From Porticoccaceae bacterium (GTDB taxonomy: Bacteria > Pseudomonadota > Gammaproteobacteria > Pseudomonadales > Porticoccaceae): a stretch of 51,739 bases of DNA. How positions within the stretch are numbered: position 1 is the first letter of the stretch; every line of letters begins with the position of its first letter. Positions 29,678 through 40,541 of the stretch are shown here, piece after piece. The notes beneath the pieces are model-generated. The model was not told the DNA's origin. It saw only the letters and a list, made by a program, of their open reading frames with translations, and ran no database searches. A program made the position numbers and the translations under genes. The stretch lies in contig JABILI010000084.1 of assembly GCA_018654575.1 (NCBI GenBank), positions 1 through 51,739 of the forward strand, given 5' to 3'.

Positions 29678-30481
29678 CTATTTAAGACCCAAGACGTCCT
29701 GCATATCAAAGAGTCCAGCTGACTGCTTATCTATCCATTTGGCTGCGCGAATTGCGCCAAGAGCAAATGCCATTCTGCTAGACGCCTTATGTGTAATCTC
29801 AACGCGCTCACCTTCAGAGCCGAACAGCACAGTATGATCACCAATGATGTCTCCAGCTCTAACAACTGAAAACCCAATGGCTTCGCTCCCTCTTTCACCC
29901 GTTAGACCTTGACGATCATAAACGGCAACCTCACCTAAATCTCGACCCAGTGCTCCAGCCACAGCCTCACCAAGCGATAATGCTGTACCAGATGGAGCAT
30001 CAACTTTGTGCCGATGATGGGCTTCACTAATCTCAATGTCGACGTTATTACCAAACACTGATGCCGCTAATTCAGCCAGCTTGAAACACAAATTTACACC
30101 GGTGGCGAAATTTGAAGCCATACAGATGCTCGTATGTTCACTAGCTTGTTGAACGACTTGGACTTGATCAGTAGTCAGGCCAGTAGTACCTACCACCATT
30201 TTTTTTCCGTGCTGCCGGCAAAACTCAGCATTCTCAACCGTGGCTACTGGGACACTGAAATCTATTAGAATATCAAACGAATCAGCAAGCTCGTCCAACG
30301 AACTAACCACCGCAATATTATTGCGCCCCAGGCCAGCAATTTCACCCGCGTCAGCACCAATGAGTGAGCTGCCGGAATGCTCAATAGCAACAGTTAACTG
30401 CATTTCATCGGTGCTAGCAATAGCCTCCATTAAGGCTTTACCCATTCTGCCGCCGGCACCTGTAATGGCGATATTCTTCAC
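29678..30481 (-). CDS. dapB: 4-hydroxy-tetrahydrodipicolinate reductase
   Basis: NAD(P)H-dependent reductase in lysine/diaminopimelate synthesis. 267 residues; Rossmann motif GAGGRMG at 8-14, and the catalytic His155 and Lys159 in [16 protein letters not shown]. The start is GTG at 30481 with GGGAG seven bases upstream. Follows dnaJ by 62 bases; an ATTAGAT/ATCTAAT hairpin in that gap (30512-30534) lacks a T-run, so co-transcription with dnaJ is likely, as in Pseudomonas. Confidence 0.97.
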   Translation of the reverse strand: MKNIAITGAGGRMGKALMEAIASTDEMQLTVAIEHSGSSLIGADAGEIAGLGRNNIAVVSSLDELADSFDILIDFSVPVATVENAEFCRQHGKKMVVGTTGLTTDQVQVVQQASEHTSICMASNFATGVNLCFKLAELAASVFGNNVDIEISEAHHRHKVDAPSGTALSLGEAVAGALGRDLGEVAVYDRQGLTGERGSEAIGFSVVRAGDIIGDHTVLFGSEGERVEITHKASSRMAFALGAIRAAKWIDKQSAGLFDMQDVLGLK

Positions 30482-30543
30482 AACAAAGCTCCCAATGAGA
30501 TCTTAAAGGACATTAGATGTTCACTAAATCTAATACTTTACCC

Positions 30544-31662
30544 TCATCTAGTTAGATTATCGAAAAAACTTTTCACCCCATCGAACCAGCTTGTACTGCG
30601 AGGCGAATGCTTACTATTTCCAGCTAGACTATCATTAAACGTTTTTAAGAGTTCACACTGTTCTGCGCTCAAATTGACTGGCGTTTCGACGACCACACGA
30701 CATAATAAATCACCCTGAGCCCCGCCCCTTACCGGCGCAACTCCCTTACCCCGCAAGCGAAATAACTTGCTACTTTGGGTTTCCACTGGAATTTTTAGTT
30801 TCACTTTCCCCGAAAGGGTTGGAACCTCAAGGTCACCCCCCAAAGCTGCCTGAGCAAAGCTAATTGGCACCTCACAATGTAAATGGCTGCCATCACGAAC
30901 AAAGATCGCATGCTCACGAACATGCATCTCAACATAAAGATCGCCTTCAGGTCCCCCTTGGGGTCCAGCTTCACCCTTCCCCGCAAGTCGAATACGATCA
31001 CCGGTATCAACGCCTGCAGGAATTTTAACAGATAGGGTCTTGCGCTCTTCCTTCACACCCTGTCCATGACAACTTCCACAGGGATCGGTAATCATCTTTC
31101 CACGGCCCCGGCATTTTGGGCAAGCCTGCTGAACCGAAAAGAATCCTTGGGACATACGAACCTGACCGGCACCACTGCACGTATCACAAGTAGTGGGAGA
31201 AGTGCCTTTTCTTGCTCCTGAACCACCGCAGGGATCACAGTGAGTCATCGTTGGAATGTCGATCTGAACAGTCTTGCCCTTAACTGCATCCTCTAGATCT
31301 AGCTGAAGGTCATAGCGCAGATCTGAACCACGAGCAGGTCCACCGCGACTACGTCCGCCACCGCCACCGAAAATATCGCCAAAGACATCGCCAAAGACAT
31401 CGCTAAACCCAGCAGCTCCGTGACCACCACCATTCTGGTCGACACCGGCGTGACCGAAACGGTCATAAGCGGATTTCTTCTCTGCGTCACCGAGAATTTC
31501 ATAGGCTTCCTGTGCCTCTTTGAATTTCTCATCTGAGTCTTTGTCATTAGAATTGCGATCGGGATGAAACTTCATCGCTATACGACGAAATGCCTTCTTT
31601 ACTTCCTGGTCAGTGGCACCCTTATCAACCCCTAGCACTTCGTAATAATCGCGTTTTGCCAT
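30544..31662 (-). CDS. dnaJ: chaperone DnaJ (Hsp40)
   Basis: DnaK co-chaperone. 372 residues in canonical type I order: J domain with HPD at 33-35, Gly/Phe-rich linker (about 75-110), four CxxCxGxG zinc-finger repeats (about 145-205), then the two substrate-binding C-terminal domains. It starts 151 bases after dnaK, with a terminator-like hairpin between them, so DnaJ is probably made at a lower level than DnaK. Confidence 0.98.
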   Translation of the reverse strand: MAKRDYYEVLGVDKGATDQEVKKAFRRIAMKFHPDRNSNDKDSDEKFKEAQEAYEILGDAEKKSAYDRFGHAGVDQNGGGHGAAGFSDVFGDVFGDIFGGGGGRSRGGPARGSDLRYDLQLDLEDAVKGKTVQIDIPTMTHCDPCGGSGARKGTSPTTCDTCSGAGQVRMSQGFFSVQQACPKCRGRGKMITDPCGSCHGQGVKEERKTLSVKIPAGVDTGDRIRLAGKGEAGPQGGPEGDLYVEMHVREHAIFVRDGSHLHCEVPISFAQAALGGDLEVPTLSGKVKLKIPVETQSSKLFRLRGKGVAPVRGGAQGDLLCRVVVETPVNLSAEQCELLKTFNDSLAGNSKHSPRSTSWFDGVKSFFDNLTR

Positions 31663-31720
31663 AATTTAAACGTCTTCCCAACCTTAATAGTCAAGCCTTA
31701 TTGGTTGACCATAAAACCTT

Positions 31721-31774
31721 AAAAAAATAAGCGCGAAAGCCCTCTCGAAACTCTCTTCGAAATTCTTTTCGCGC
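31721..31774 (-). terminator. intrinsic terminator between dnaK and dnaJ
   Basis: Minus-strand GCGCGAAAAG pairs with CTTTCGCGC (one bulged A), enclosing a smaller CGAA/TTCG hairpin, then TTATTTTTTT. It lies 40 bases after the dnaK stop. Expected to stop part of the dnaK transcripts and so set the DnaK:DnaJ ratio. Confidence 0.75.
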
Positions 31775-31813
31775 CTAATCAGAACAGAGGGTAAAAATAC
31801 TTACCAACAGTAA

Positions 31814-33748
31814 TTACTTACTATCTTCTTTCACATCCTCTTCTTTCTCATCTTTAACTTCTTCAAATTCAGCATCCATAGCATCATCACCTGCCGGCTC
31901 GTCGCCAGATGACTGCTCGCCCGCTTCAGCCTGTTCTGCATACATCTTCTGGGCAAGACCTGCCGATGCCTCAGAAAGCACTTTCGCGGCCCCATCGATG
32001 GCATCTTTGTCGTCGCTCTGCACAGCTTCTTCAACCTGCTTAATACCGGCCTCGATTGCAGCTTTCTCTTCCTCAGAAGCTTTGTCACCAGCTTCCTCGA
32101 GAGTTTTCTTGGCTGCATGAGCTAAGCCATCTGCAGTATTACGAGCCTGAACTAAGGCTTCAAACTTCTGATCTTCGGCGGCATTAGCTTCGGCATCCTT
32201 AACCATTGCATCAATTTCTTCATCAGATAGACCTGAGGATGCTTTGATAATGATTGACTGCTCCTTGCCTGTAGCCTTATCTTTAGCGCCAACATGCAAG
32301 ATACCGTTGGCATCAATATCAAAGGTCACTTCAATCTGCGGCATGCCACGAGGAGACGGTGGGATATCTGCCAGGTCAAAACGACCCAGTGATTTATTGC
32401 CAGTCGCCTGCTTACGCTCACCCTGTACCACGTGGATGGTCACCGCGGTCTGGTTATCATCAGCGGTAGAGAAAATCTGAGATTTCTTAGTAGGAATCGT
32501 AGTGTTTTTCTCAATTACCGGCGTTGCTACACCACCCATAGTCTCAATACCTAAGCTCAGAGGCGTAACATCAAGCAACAACACGTCTGTTACATCACCA
32601 GCCAAAACCGCGCCCTGCAAGGCAGCGCCGACAGCAACAGCTTCATCTGGATTAACATCTTTACGCGGCTCTTTACCAAAGAATGCCGTCACTTTTTCCT
32701 GTACCTGCGGCATACGCGTCTGGCCGCCCACCAAGATAATCTCATTAATTTCAGAAGTCGACTTACCAGCATCTTTTAGAGCAACTTTTAGTGGCCCTAA
32801 TGAGCGCTCAACCAGATCTTCAACCAGCGATTCAAGCTTAGCGCGAGTCAGTTTCACAACAAGGTGCTTAGGGCCAGTAGAATCAGCCGTTATATAAGGT
32901 AAATTCACTTCCGTTTGCTGGCTCGAAGACAGCTCAATTTTTGCCTTCTCGGCAGACTCTTTTAGACGCTGCATTGCCAGTGGATCGCCATGCAGATCAA
33001 TGCCGCTATCTTGTTTGAATTCTGCTGATAAATACTCGATCAAACGCATATCGAAGTCTTCACCACCAAGGAATGTATCGCCATTAGTGGCTAATACTTC
33101 AAATTGCTTCTCACCATCGACATCTGCGATTTCAATAATCGAAATATCAAAGGTACCACCTCCGAGATCGTACACAGCTACAATACTGTCACCTGTACTC
33201 TTATCAATACCATAAGCGAGCGCTGCAGCCGTAGGCTCGTTGATAATGCGCTTTACGTCTAATCCCGCTATCCGCCCAGCATCTTTAGTTGCTTGACGCT
33301 GTGAATCATTAAAGTAGGCAGGAACGGTAATGACCGCCTCAGTTACCTTTTCACCCAAATAGTCTTCAGCCGTCTTTTTCATCTTCTTGAGAATCTCCGC
33401 AGAAATCTGCGGTGCGGCTTTACTATCACCCTTAATTTCGACCCATGCATCACCGTTATCGGCTTTTACAATTTTATAGGGCACCATTTTAATATCTTTT
33501 TTAACCACTTTATCTTCAAAGCGACGGCCAATAAGACGCTTGACCGCGTAAACCGTATTCTCTGGGTTGGTCACAGCCTGTCGTTTAGCTGACTGACCAA
33601 CTAATATTTCTCCATCATCAACATAGGCAACCACAGATGGCGTGGTGCGCGCCCCCTCCGCATTTTCAATTACCTTGGGTTTATCGCCTTCGAGCACCGC
33701 AACACATGAGTTGGTCGTTCCCAAATCAATTCCGATAATCTTTCCCAT
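31814..33748 (-). CDS. dnaK: chaperone DnaK (Hsp70)
   Basis: 644 residues from the ATG at 33748; a GTG directly before it is less likely given the GGAGAG ribosome site. ATPase domain starts [16 protein letters not shown], with YDLGGGTFD (phosphate loop) and the linker [12 protein letters not shown] around residue 390, then the substrate-binding domain, helical lid and acidic C-terminal tail ending in EFEEVKDE. Works with GrpE and DnaJ encoded on either side. A sigma-32-type promoter lies between grpE and dnaK. Confidence 0.99.
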   Translation of the reverse strand: MGKIIGIDLGTTNSCVAVLEGDKPKVIENAEGARTTPSVVAYVDDGEILVGQSAKRQAVTNPENTVYAVKRLIGRRFEDKVVKKDIKMVPYKIVKADNGDAWVEIKGDSKAAPQISAEILKKMKKTAEDYLGEKVTEAVITVPAYFNDSQRQATKDAGRIAGLDVKRIINEPTAAALAYGIDKSTGDSIVAVYDLGGGTFDISIIEIADVDGEKQFEVLATNGDTFLGGEDFDMRLIEYLSAEFKQDSGIDLHGDPLAMQRLKESAEKAKIELSSSQQTEVNLPYITADSTGPKHLVVKLTRAKLESLVEDLVERSLGPLKVALKDAGKSTSEINEIILVGGQTRMPQVQEKVTAFFGKEPRKDVNPDEAVAVGAALQGAVLAGDVTDVLLLDVTPLSLGIETMGGVATPVIEKNTTIPTKKSQIFSTADDNQTAVTIHVVQGERKQATGNKSLGRFDLADIPPSPRGMPQIEVTFDIDANGILHVGAKDKATGKEQSIIIKASSGLSDEEIDAMVKDAEANAAEDQKFEALVQARNTADGLAHAAKKTLEEAGDKASEEEKAAIEAGIKQVEEAVQSDDKDAIDGAAKVLSEASAGLAQKMYAEQAEAGEQSSGDEPAGDDAMDAEFEEVKDEKEEDVKEDSK

Positions 33749-33820
33749 CACTTCTCTCTCCGTTACTTGTCATAAAGCCTGTTTAAGGCGTTGTCTTTAA
33801 AAATTTGTTTCTTGGTCTTT

Positions 33821-33850
33821 ATGTGGGTGCATTTTTAGTAAATTCAAGGG
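33821..33850 (-). promoter_or_regulatory. heat-shock (sigma-32) promoter for dnaK
   Basis: Minus-strand CCCTTGAA and CCCACAT separated by 15 bases, close to the RpoH consensus (CTTGAA, 13-15 bases, CCCCAT). Located between grpE and dnaK, about 72 bases before the dnaK start, giving dnaK its own heat-inducible transcript. Confidence 0.7.
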
Positions 33851-33869
33851 CACCTAACCAATAATTCAA

Positions 33870-34457
33870 TTAACTCGCTTTGGATACCACGACCATGGCT
33901 GGTCGAACTAATCGACCGTTCAAGGTATAACCTTTTTGAAATACGTCCATCACCGTGTTGGGTTCCAGATCAGCATTAGACACCATACTCACTGCTTGGT
34001 GAAGATCCGCATCAAATGGCTGCCCGGCAGGGTCGATTGCTTCAATTTTAAAACGGGCAAGGACGTCAGAAAATGACTTTAACGTTAACTCTAGACCTTT
34101 AAAAACTAGCTGCTGAGACTCATCAGAAGTATCAATCGTACCCAGCGCACGTTCTAGGTTATCAACCACTGGCAATAGTTCAGCGGTGAATTTGTCCAAT
34201 GCAAATTTGTGTGCATTCTCCACATCACGCTCGGCTCTGCGTCGCATATTCTGCATCTCGGCTTGAATTCGTAATACCTGATCATTAGCATTGCTAACTT
34301 GCTCCTGCAGAGTCTCTGTCTCAGTCAGCTGATCATCACCCAGAAGCTCCTCAACAATCTCTGCGTCAATTTTTTCAGCTTGGGTCGCAGTATCCTCAGC
34401 AGAAGTCTCTGCAGAGTCGACCATATCTTCTGCGCCGCTATTTACTTCATCTTGCAT
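33870..34457 (-). CDS. grpE: nucleotide exchange factor GrpE
   Basis: Releases ADP from DnaK. 195 residues from the ATG at 34457, preceded by GAGGAA; the frame opens 15 codons earlier, but those residues do not belong to the family. Acidic low-complexity N-terminus, a long coiled coil (about 60-120: [17 protein letters not shown]) and the beta-domain containing [14 protein letters not shown]-like [17 protein letters not shown] near the C-terminus. First gene of grpE-dnaK-dnaJ-dapB. Confidence 0.97.
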   Translation of the reverse strand: MQDEVNSGAEDMVDSAETSAEDTATQAEKIDAEIVEELLGDDQLTETETLQEQVSNANDQVLRIQAEMQNMRRRAERDVENAHKFALDKFTAELLPVVDNLERALGTIDTSDESQQLVFKGLELTLKSFSDVLARFKIEAIDPAGQPFDADLHQAVSMVSNADLEPNTVMDVFQKGYTLNGRLVRPAMVVVSKAS

Positions 34458-34544
34458 ATTTTCTTCCTCAATTTCTGTGCCTCTTAATACACGAATGCTC
34501 AAGATTATTGATTAGATGGTTAGTTACCATTACCCTATGGCTAC

Positions 34545-34572
34545 ATATGGGGACAAACTTCCAAGTTTCAAG
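34545..34572 (-). promoter_or_regulatory. heat-shock (sigma-32) promoter for grpE
   Basis: Minus-strand CTTGAAA and CCCCATAT separated by 13 bases: an almost perfect RpoH-type promoter, about 88 bases before the grpE ATG. The clearest regulatory site in the window. Confidence 0.85.
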
Positions 34573-34632
34573 CGATAACCTATGATTAATCTGCTCTGAT
34601 GGGCCATCTGTTAACTGTTTGGTGATAAAACT

Positions 34633-36306
34633 TTGCTTCTTTCAATTAATATCAGTAATTACACCCTAGTGGAATCTCTTGAAATCGAATTTTCTAAGGG
34701 TACAACGGCTATTACTGGTGAAACCGGTGCTGGAAAATCATTGGTGCTTGACGCATTGGGTATGGCACTGGGAGATCGCGCAGATAGTGGCACCATTCGC
34801 CACGGCAAAAAACGTGCGGAAATCTCAGCAACCTTTGATATCAGCTCTATAAAGGATGCTCAACAGTGGATGGAATTGCAGGACTTTGAGATCCATGAAA
34901 GCTGTATTCTGCGTCGTATTTATACCTCAGAAGGCCGTTCAAAGGGTTATATCAATGGTCAGCCTTGTACCATGCAACAGCTCCAACAATTGGGCGATAT
35001 GGTCGCAGATATCCATAGTCAACATGAGCATCAGTCGCTATTGCGTAAAGAGACTCACCGCAAGCTAGTTGATGAGTATGCTTCTGCAGGAGATCTTGCC
35101 TCACAAGTCGGCAACCATTTTCGTGGATGGCATAAAGTAGAAAAAAATCTATCGGAATTAATGAATCGCTCTGATGAATTACTCGCACGTAAAGATTTAC
35201 TCAGTTTTCAGGTTAATGAACTACAACAGCTAGATCTCGACCCTATGACATTGAAAAAGCTAGAAACCGAGCAGCAAACTCTGGCAAATGCCGAACAGAT
35301 ACTGCAAGACAGCCATAGTCTATTGGCAATCTGCGACCAAACTGAAGGTTTTAACATACGTGATGGACTTAACAGAGCTATCTCTATTTTAACAGGGTTA
35401 AAACATAAGCCTGACGCATTAATGGGTGCTGAAGAATTACTACAGAACGGCCTTATACAAGTTGAAGAGGCCATCAGTGGGATAGAACATCATATTGATC
35501 GATTTGAAGCAAATCCCCAGAGGCTACAGTTGGTAGAAGATCAGCTATCCGTTATTTTCCAATTAGGCCGCAAACATAGAGTTAATCCTGACCAATTAGC
35601 AGAAACTCTCAAGACGCTAGAAGCCGAACTGAGTAGCCTAATGGGTGGCAGTGATAATATTGAAACATTGCAACAGCAACTCGCCGAATTAGCCGTAAAC
35701 TATGAACGAGCGGCTAACAAACTTAGTGCCGCGAGAACCAAAGCAGCAACAACAATGGCGGCAGAGATAAATGAGCAGTTGCATCGACTGTCTATGGAAG
35801 GCGCTGAGTTATTAATACAACTTACCCCAGTTAATCCTGAGGGATATCAGTTAAATGGCCTGGAAGAAATCGAGTTTCTACTAGCAACGAACCCAGGACA
35901 ACCGCATAAAATGCTTGCAAAAATAGCCTCCGGGGGAGAGCTATCTCGTGTTAGTCTGGCCATTCAGGTGGTTGCCGCTAGTCATTCGAAAATCCCCACC
36001 CTCGTATTTGATGAGGTGGATGTCGGTATTGGCGGAAGTACAGCAGATATTGTTGGTCAATTGCTCAAACAATTAGGTGACCGTGGCCAGGTTATCAGTG
36101 TCACTCACCAGCCCCAGGTGGCGGCGCACGCTCATCATCACTATCGAGCAAGTAAAGTCATTGAAGACAATAATGCAGAGTCTCTTATGTCTCCCCTTGA
36201 TCATCAACAGCGAGTGGCAGAGCTAGCACGCATGCTAGGAGGCGCTAAAGTCACTGATCAAACGGTCTCCCATGCTTCGGAATTACTGAGTTTAGCATCG
36301 ACCTAG
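34633..36306 (+). CDS. recN: DNA repair protein RecN
   Basis: SMC-like ATPase for double-strand-break repair. 557 residues: Walker A GETGAGKS at 29-36, a central coiled-coil region (about 150-370), then the ABC signature region (KIASGGELSRVSLAIQV) and Walker B LVFDEVDVGIGG. The start must be TTG at 34633, because it gives the family N-terminus (MLLSINISNYTLVESLEIEF) and no ATG fits. No good LexA box was found in the 130-base divergent gap to grpE, unlike E. coli recN, so SOS control is not visible here. Confidence 0.97.
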   Translation: MLLSINISNYTLVESLEIEFSKGTTAITGETGAGKSLVLDALGMALGDRADSGTIRHGKKRAEISATFDISSIKDAQQWMELQDFEIHESCILRRIYTSEGRSKGYINGQPCTMQQLQQLGDMVADIHSQHEHQSLLRKETHRKLVDEYASAGDLASQVGNHFRGWHKVEKNLSELMNRSDELLARKDLLSFQVNELQQLDLDPMTLKKLETEQQTLANAEQILQDSHSLLAICDQTEGFNIRDGLNRAISILTGLKHKPDALMGAEELLQNGLIQVEEAISGIEHHIDRFEANPQRLQLVEDQLSVIFQLGRKHRVNPDQLAETLKTLEAELSSLMGGSDNIETLQQQLAELAVNYERAANKLSAARTKAATTMAAEINEQLHRLSMEGAELLIQLTPVNPEGYQLNGLEEIEFLLATNPGQPHKMLAKIASGGELSRVSLAIQVVAASHSKIPTLVFDEVDVGIGGSTADIVGQLLKQLGDRGQVISVTHQPQVAAHAHHHYRASKVIEDNNAESLMSPLDHQQRVAELARMLGGAKVTDQTVSHASELLSLAST

Positions 36307-36340
36307 GTCTATTAAATTATCAAAATGGTGAATTTTAAGC

Positions 36341-36370
36341 AAAAAACCCCAGCTAGAGGCTGGGGTTCTT
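36341..36370. terminator. bidirectional terminator between recN and pnp
   Basis: AACCCCAGC (36345-36353) pairs perfectly with GCTGGGGTT (36359-36367), loop of five. Six As precede and T-rich sequence follows, so on the minus strand it ends in six Ts (serving pnp, whose stop is 17 bases away) and on the plus strand in TTCTTT (serving recN). Confidence 0.88.
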
Positions 36371-36383
36371 TAGTAACAAAAAC

Positions 36384-38531
36384 CTATGCGTCCGGCTTTT
36401 GCTCTGTCTCTGCAGTTTCAGCTGGCGCAGCTTCAGGCACAGTGCCCTCTTCAATCTGCGCTTCCTTGATGGACAGCTTAACTCGACCACGATTATCAAT
36501 CTCTGTGACCTTAACTCGAACGTCTTGGCCTTCGGTTAGATAATCAGTCACCTTAGCAACACGTTCCTGAGCGATCTGAGAAATATGTACAAGACCATCA
36601 GTACCCGGCATAAAGTTAACAAAGGCACCGAAGTCTACGATCCGAACAACTTTACCGTCATAGATAGTGCCTGGCTCTGGATCAGCAACAATGGCTTTAA
36701 TCGCATCCATTGCAGCATTGAGACTGTCAGTATCTTCTGAGTAGATCTTCACTGCGCCATCGTCATTAATGTCGATGGTGGAATTGTGGTCTTCACATAG
36801 GCCACGAATAGTCGCTCCACCCTTACCAATAACATCACGAATCTTATCTGAATCAATTTGCAGCATGCCCATACGTGGCGCAGTTTCTGCAACCTCATCA
36901 CGACCAGTACTAAGAACTTTATTCATCTCTCCAAGAATATAAAGGCGAGCGTCCTTGGCTTGATCAAGAGCAATTTCCATAATCTCTTCAGTGATACCTT
37001 CAATTTTGATATCCATCTGCAATGCCGTTATTCCAGCAGCTGTTCCGGCGACTTTAAAGTCCATATCACCAAGATGATCTTCATCACCCAAAATATCAGT
37101 CAGTACGGCGAACCCTTGGTCTTCTTTAACTAGACCCATAGCAATACCTGCAACAGGTGCTTTTAAAGGTACACCAGCATCCATTAATGCCAAACTTGAA
37201 CCGCACACAGATGCCATAGAGCTGGAGCCATTAGACTCAGTGATTTCTGATACTACACGAATGGCGTAAGGAAACTCTTCAGGGTTAGGCAATACCGCAT
37301 TAATACCACGACGAGCCAAACGACCATGACCTACTTCACGGCGACTAGTAAAACCGATACGTCCACACTCACCTACTGAGTATGGAGGAAAGTTATAGTG
37401 CAACATGAAAGGATCATCACGACGACCCTCAAGAGCATCAATCATCTGAGAATCACGTGTGGAGCCAAGTGTGGCAGCAACAATCGCCTGAGTCTCGCCA
37501 CGTGTAAACAGTGATGAACCATGAACGCGATCAAGGATACCAACCTCAACGTTAATCCCACGAACCGTTTTAGTATCTCGCCCATCAATGCGTGGCTCAC
37601 CACGAATAATTCGGCCACGAACAATGTTTTTCTCAAGCTTTTTAAACGCGTCTTTTAAATCTTCAGCTGAATGGCCATCATCTGATGCTAATTCAGCTGT
37701 AGCACGATCGCGAAGAGCATTCACGCTCACTACGCGAGCCTGTTTATCAACCACCTGATAAGCAGCGTCCAAATCAGCACCAACAGCAGCTGTCAATGCC
37801 GCCTTGAGGTCCACATTGTCTTCTTCTACTTGCCAATCCCAACGTGGCTTACCAGCTTCAGAAGCCAGTTCTTCGATGACACTAATCACCGTCTGCATTT
37901 CTTGATGAGCAAACAATACACCGCCCAACATTGTATCTTCAGAAAGCTCGCTAGCTTCAGACTCAACCATTAAAACTGCGTCTTTAGTGCCAGCTACAAT
38001 CATATCCAATGAAGAATCAGCGAGTTCGCTATAGGTTGGATTGAGCAGATAACCTTGCTCTTCCGTATATCCTACTCGAGCACCACCGATTGGGCCATTA
38101 AAAGGAATACCAGAAATAGAAAGTGCAGCTGAAGTGCCAATCATTGCCGCAATATCTGGATCGATGTTTTTCTCAGCAGACATTACAGTACAGACAACCT
38201 GTACTTCATTCTTAAAGCCGTTGGGAAAAAGAGGGCGTATAGGCCGATCAATAAGACGTGAGGTCAATGTCTCTTTCTCATTTGGACGGCCTTCGCGCTT
38301 AAAGAAACCACCAGGAATTTTTCCTGCAGCGTAAGCCTTTTCAACGTAGTGAACGCCAAGAGGGAAAAAATCCATACCCGCTTTAGCTTCTCTTGCACCA
38401 ACAACAGTACAAAGTACTGAGGTATTATCGATTGAACATAACACTGCACCAGTTGCCTGTCGGGCAATGCGGCCAGTCTCTAAAGTAACGGTATGATTAC
38501 CGTATTGAAACTTCTTAATTAAAGGATTCAT
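36384..38531 (-). CDS. pnp: polynucleotide phosphorylase
   Basis: Phosphorolytic 3'-5' exoribonuclease of the degradosome. 715 residues: two RNase PH domains, the second holding the active-site region [23 protein letters not shown], then a KH domain ([15 protein letters not shown], about 560-590) and an S1 domain ([19 protein letters not shown], about 625-690), with a short Ala/Glu-rich tail. Last gene of the nusA-infB operon. A long hairpin in its leader resembles the RNase III-cleaved autoregulatory site. Confidence 0.98.
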   Translation of the reverse strand: MNPLIKKFQYGNHTVTLETGRIARQATGAVLCSIDNTSVLCTVVGAREAKAGMDFFPLGVHYVEKAYAAGKIPGGFFKREGRPNEKETLTSRLIDRPIRPLFPNGFKNEVQVVCTVMSAEKNIDPDIAAMIGTSAALSISGIPFNGPIGGARVGYTEEQGYLLNPTYSELADSSLDMIVAGTKDAVLMVESEASELSEDTMLGGVLFAHQEMQTVISVIEELASEAGKPRWDWQVEEDNVDLKAALTAAVGADLDAAYQVVDKQARVVSVNALRDRATAELASDDGHSAEDLKDAFKKLEKNIVRGRIIRGEPRIDGRDTKTVRGINVEVGILDRVHGSSLFTRGETQAIVAATLGSTRDSQMIDALEGRRDDPFMLHYNFPPYSVGECGRIGFTSRREVGHGRLARRGINAVLPNPEEFPYAIRVVSEITESNGSSSMASVCGSSLALMDAGVPLKAPVAGIAMGLVKEDQGFAVLTDILGDEDHLGDMDFKVAGTAAGITALQMDIKIEGITEEIMEIALDQAKDARLYILGEMNKVLSTGRDEVAETAPRMGMLQIDSDKIRDVIGKGGATIRGLCEDHNSTIDINDDGAVKIYSEDTDSLNAAMDAIKAIVADPEPGTIYDGKVVRIVDFGAFVNFMPGTDGLVHISQIAQERVAKVTDYLTEGQDVRVKVTEIDNRGRVKLSIKEAQIEEGTVPEAAPAETAETEQKPDA

Positions 38532-38587
38532 AATTTTACCTCTGTTTATTTACCTTATGGCGCCTTACTGAGGTTCTGATAGTGCGC

Positions 38588-38640
38588 TGCTCGGGTTACT
38601 TATAACGACCAGAAAATGGCAGTCATAAGTAACTCGATCA
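38588..38640 (-). promoter_or_regulatory. long hairpin in the rpsO-pnp gap (RNase III / PNPase autoregulation site)
   Basis: Bases 38592-38603 and 38625-38636 form a 12-bp stem with one GU pair, extended by an inner CCA/TGG stem and an outer CTG/CAG step. It lies about 60-110 bases upstream of the pnp start. In E. coli a hairpin in the same place is cut by RNase III and lets PNPase shut down its own mRNA; position and shape support the same role, which is inferred. Confidence 0.6.
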
Positions 38641-38727
38641 GCATAGACACAGACATCCTGTTCAGACGATTAAATTATGTGCTCATTAACAGTGCAGCCC
38701 AGATTGAAGGAGTCGCACCATGAACAC

Positions 38728-38997
38728 TTATCGTCGTAAACCTAGCTTCTTAATTAGCTGGCTATAGCGATCGATATTTTTACTCTTCAAATAATCGAGT
38801 AATTTACGACGCTGATTAACCATACGAATTAAACCACGCCGTGAATGGTGATCTTTCTTATGATCGCCAAAATGGCCCTGTAGCTTATTGATATTTACGG
38901 TTAGCAATGCAACCTGAACCTCAGGTGAACCTGTATCATTTTCACAGGTAGCATGTTCCGCTACGATTGCTGCTTTTTCTTCTGCACTTAGTGCCAT
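38728..38997 (-). CDS. rpsO: ribosomal protein S15
   Basis: 89 residues from the ATG at 38997, the exact E. coli length, with a GGAG ribosome site; the upstream in-frame codons to 39012 are not part of it. Diagnostic segments: [23 protein letters not shown] and [14 protein letters not shown]. Binds 16S rRNA in the central domain. Between truB and pnp, as usual. Confidence 0.98.
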   Translation of the reverse strand: MALSAEEKAAIVAEHATCENDTGSPEVQVALLTVNINKLQGHFGDHKKDHHSRRGLIRMVNQRRKLLDYLKSKNIDRYSQLIKKLGLRR

Positions 38998-39072
38998 GAT
39001 GATTTTCTCCAATATGCGAATTAAAAAATTCAGGCTTGCCCGCGCATATTTACAGACAGCCTAACTTGATAT

Positions 39073-39090
39073 CTGACGCTACTGCGTCAG
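39073..39090 (-). promoter_or_regulatory. perfect hairpin in the truB-rpsO gap
   Basis: CTGACGC and GCGTCAG form a 7-bp stem with a 4-base loop, 76 bases upstream of rpsO. There is no T-run, so it is not a terminator. It could be part of an S15 autoregulatory leader (known in E. coli as a pseudoknot at the start site), but no match to that structure is claimed. Confidence 0.3.
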
Positions 39091-39163
39091 TCTTAATATG
39101 GCAATAGATTATCTACTACCCAAATGCTTCAATTACTAACTTTAAGAGTCTTGCCGCAGAGCT

Positions 39164-40108
39164 CTAAGCTCCCTCAACAACCAAACGTTTTGGCGCTACC
39201 TTGCCATCATCCATCACTTCACCAACACCCAAAAAGTCTCCGCCTTCGCGAAAGACGCGCACTATATCCCCTTCTTGGCCATTACGAAAGGCCTGTGGCG
39301 ACATTACTGCCTGTCCTAACTGAAAATAGCTAGCCACAATTGGTGATAATTCAACCGCCATCCTATCTGCGACAGCAATATCCATCGGCTTTAGTAGGTG
39401 ATCTAGCCCACAAGGCTCTGTATTCTTCCTTAGTCTTTTCAACTCTTCAAGAGTTGCCGTCTGATCATCGGCAAAAGGTCCAGCAATATGTCGGTGTAGT
39501 GCGCTGACGTGCGCCCCACAGCCCAATAGCTCTCCAAGATCTTCCGCCAAACTTCGAACATAGGTCCCCTTGCTAACATGTACTTCCACATCAATTTGTG
39601 CCGTTTTTCCTGGCCGAAATGCGAGTATTTTATAGCTGAAAACATTTATTGCCCTAGCTTCTCTCTCGACCACAACACCCTGCCGAGCAAGTTTATAAAG
39701 CGGCTGCCCATTATGCTTTAACGCTGAATACATAGAGGGTATTTGCTGAATTTTCCCCCTGAACACCTCAACCCCTTTTTCGATTTTCTTAAGGGTGACC
39801 GACGAGGCATCCTGCTCTCTGCGAATCGCACCATCAGAGTCACCTGTCTCCGTACTGACGCCCAAGGTGAAAGTACTGAGGTAATGCTTGTCTGAATCTA
39901 ACAGAAACTGACTAAACTTCGTCGCCTCTCCCAAGCAAATAGGTAAAACACCCGTCGCCAAAGGATCAAGACTGCCAGTATGCCCAGCCTTATTCGCGTC
40001 AAATAAATTTTTTACTCGTTGCAGTGCTTGGTTTGAGGATAGTCCCAAAGGTTTATTCAGCAAAAATATACCATTGATCGAACGACCGCGATTACGCCGA
40101 CGAGACAA
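39164..40108 (-). CDS. truB: tRNA pseudouridine-55 synthase
   Basis: Makes pseudouridine 55 in the T-loop of tRNAs. 314 residues; the catalytic Asp48 is in GHTGSLDPLATGVLP, and the N-terminal NGIFLLNKPLGLSSNQAL and KGTYVRSLAEDLG motifs are clear. The C-terminal half carries a PUA-like domain. The start is TTG at 40108, five bases after the rbfA stop; no ATG fits for over 100 codons. Confidence 0.97.
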   Translation of the reverse strand: MSRRRNRGRSINGIFLLNKPLGLSSNQALQRVKNLFDANKAGHTGSLDPLATGVLPICLGEATKFSQFLLDSDKHYLSTFTLGVSTETGDSDGAIRREQDASSVTLKKIEKGVEVFRGKIQQIPSMYSALKHNGQPLYKLARQGVVVEREARAINVFSYKILAFRPGKTAQIDVEVHVSKGTYVRSLAEDLGELLGCGAHVSALHRHIAGPFADDQTATLEELKRLRKNTEPCGLDHLLKPMDIAVADRMAVELSPIVASYFQLGQAVMSPQAFRNGQEGDIVRVFREGGDFLGVGEVMDDGKVAPKRLVVEGA

Positions 40109-40113
40109 GATTA

Positions 40114-40494
40114 CTAACCCTTTTGCTCTGTATCAGGTTGCGTTGATATAGCATAATCAATCAATGCAGATAGATGCTGCCCGCGGCGACCACTTTCATC
40201 AAACACAAAATTAAGTTTGGGCGTGATGCGCAACTTTATGCTGCCAGCAAGCAATTTACGTAGATACCCTGACGCACCATTCAATGCCGCCATGGCCTCG
40301 TCTATTTCTTTTTGGGAATGATCACCTACAAAGGTGACGTGAATCTTGGCATACGCTAGATCTCGACTAACATCAACATCAGTGACGCTTACCATGCCTA
40401 CTCGTGGATCACGAACTTCATCGCGAATCAGTACCGCCAACTCTTGTTGGACGGCGTCTGAAACACGTTCTGCTCGGGTAAATTCTCTTGGCAT
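40114..40494 (-). CDS. rbfA: ribosome-binding factor A
   Basis: Small KH-fold protein that assists 30S maturation and cold adaptation. 126 residues, starting MPREFTRAERVSDAVQQELA and containing SVTDVDVSRDLAYAKIHVTF and the LRKLLAGSIKLRITPKLNF region typical of RbfA. Sits between infB (47 bases upstream) and truB. Confidence 0.97.
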   Translation of the reverse strand: MPREFTRAERVSDAVQQELAVLIRDEVRDPRVGMVSVTDVDVSRDLAYAKIHVTFVGDHSQKEIDEAMAALNGASGYLRKLLAGSIKLRITPKLNFVFDESGRRGQHLSALIDYAISTQPDTEQKG

Positions 40495-40541
40495 AGTAGT
40501 CTTTAATTACACCTAATTAAATGTCGTTTGCAAAGCTTCAC

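Noticed and set aside
30512-30534. terminator between dnaJ and dapB
   Set aside because: A 7-bp AT-rich hairpin exists but no T-run follows it.
34503-34632. LexA (SOS) box for recN
   Set aside because: CTGT occurs near the recN start but no ACAG partner at the right spacing was found.
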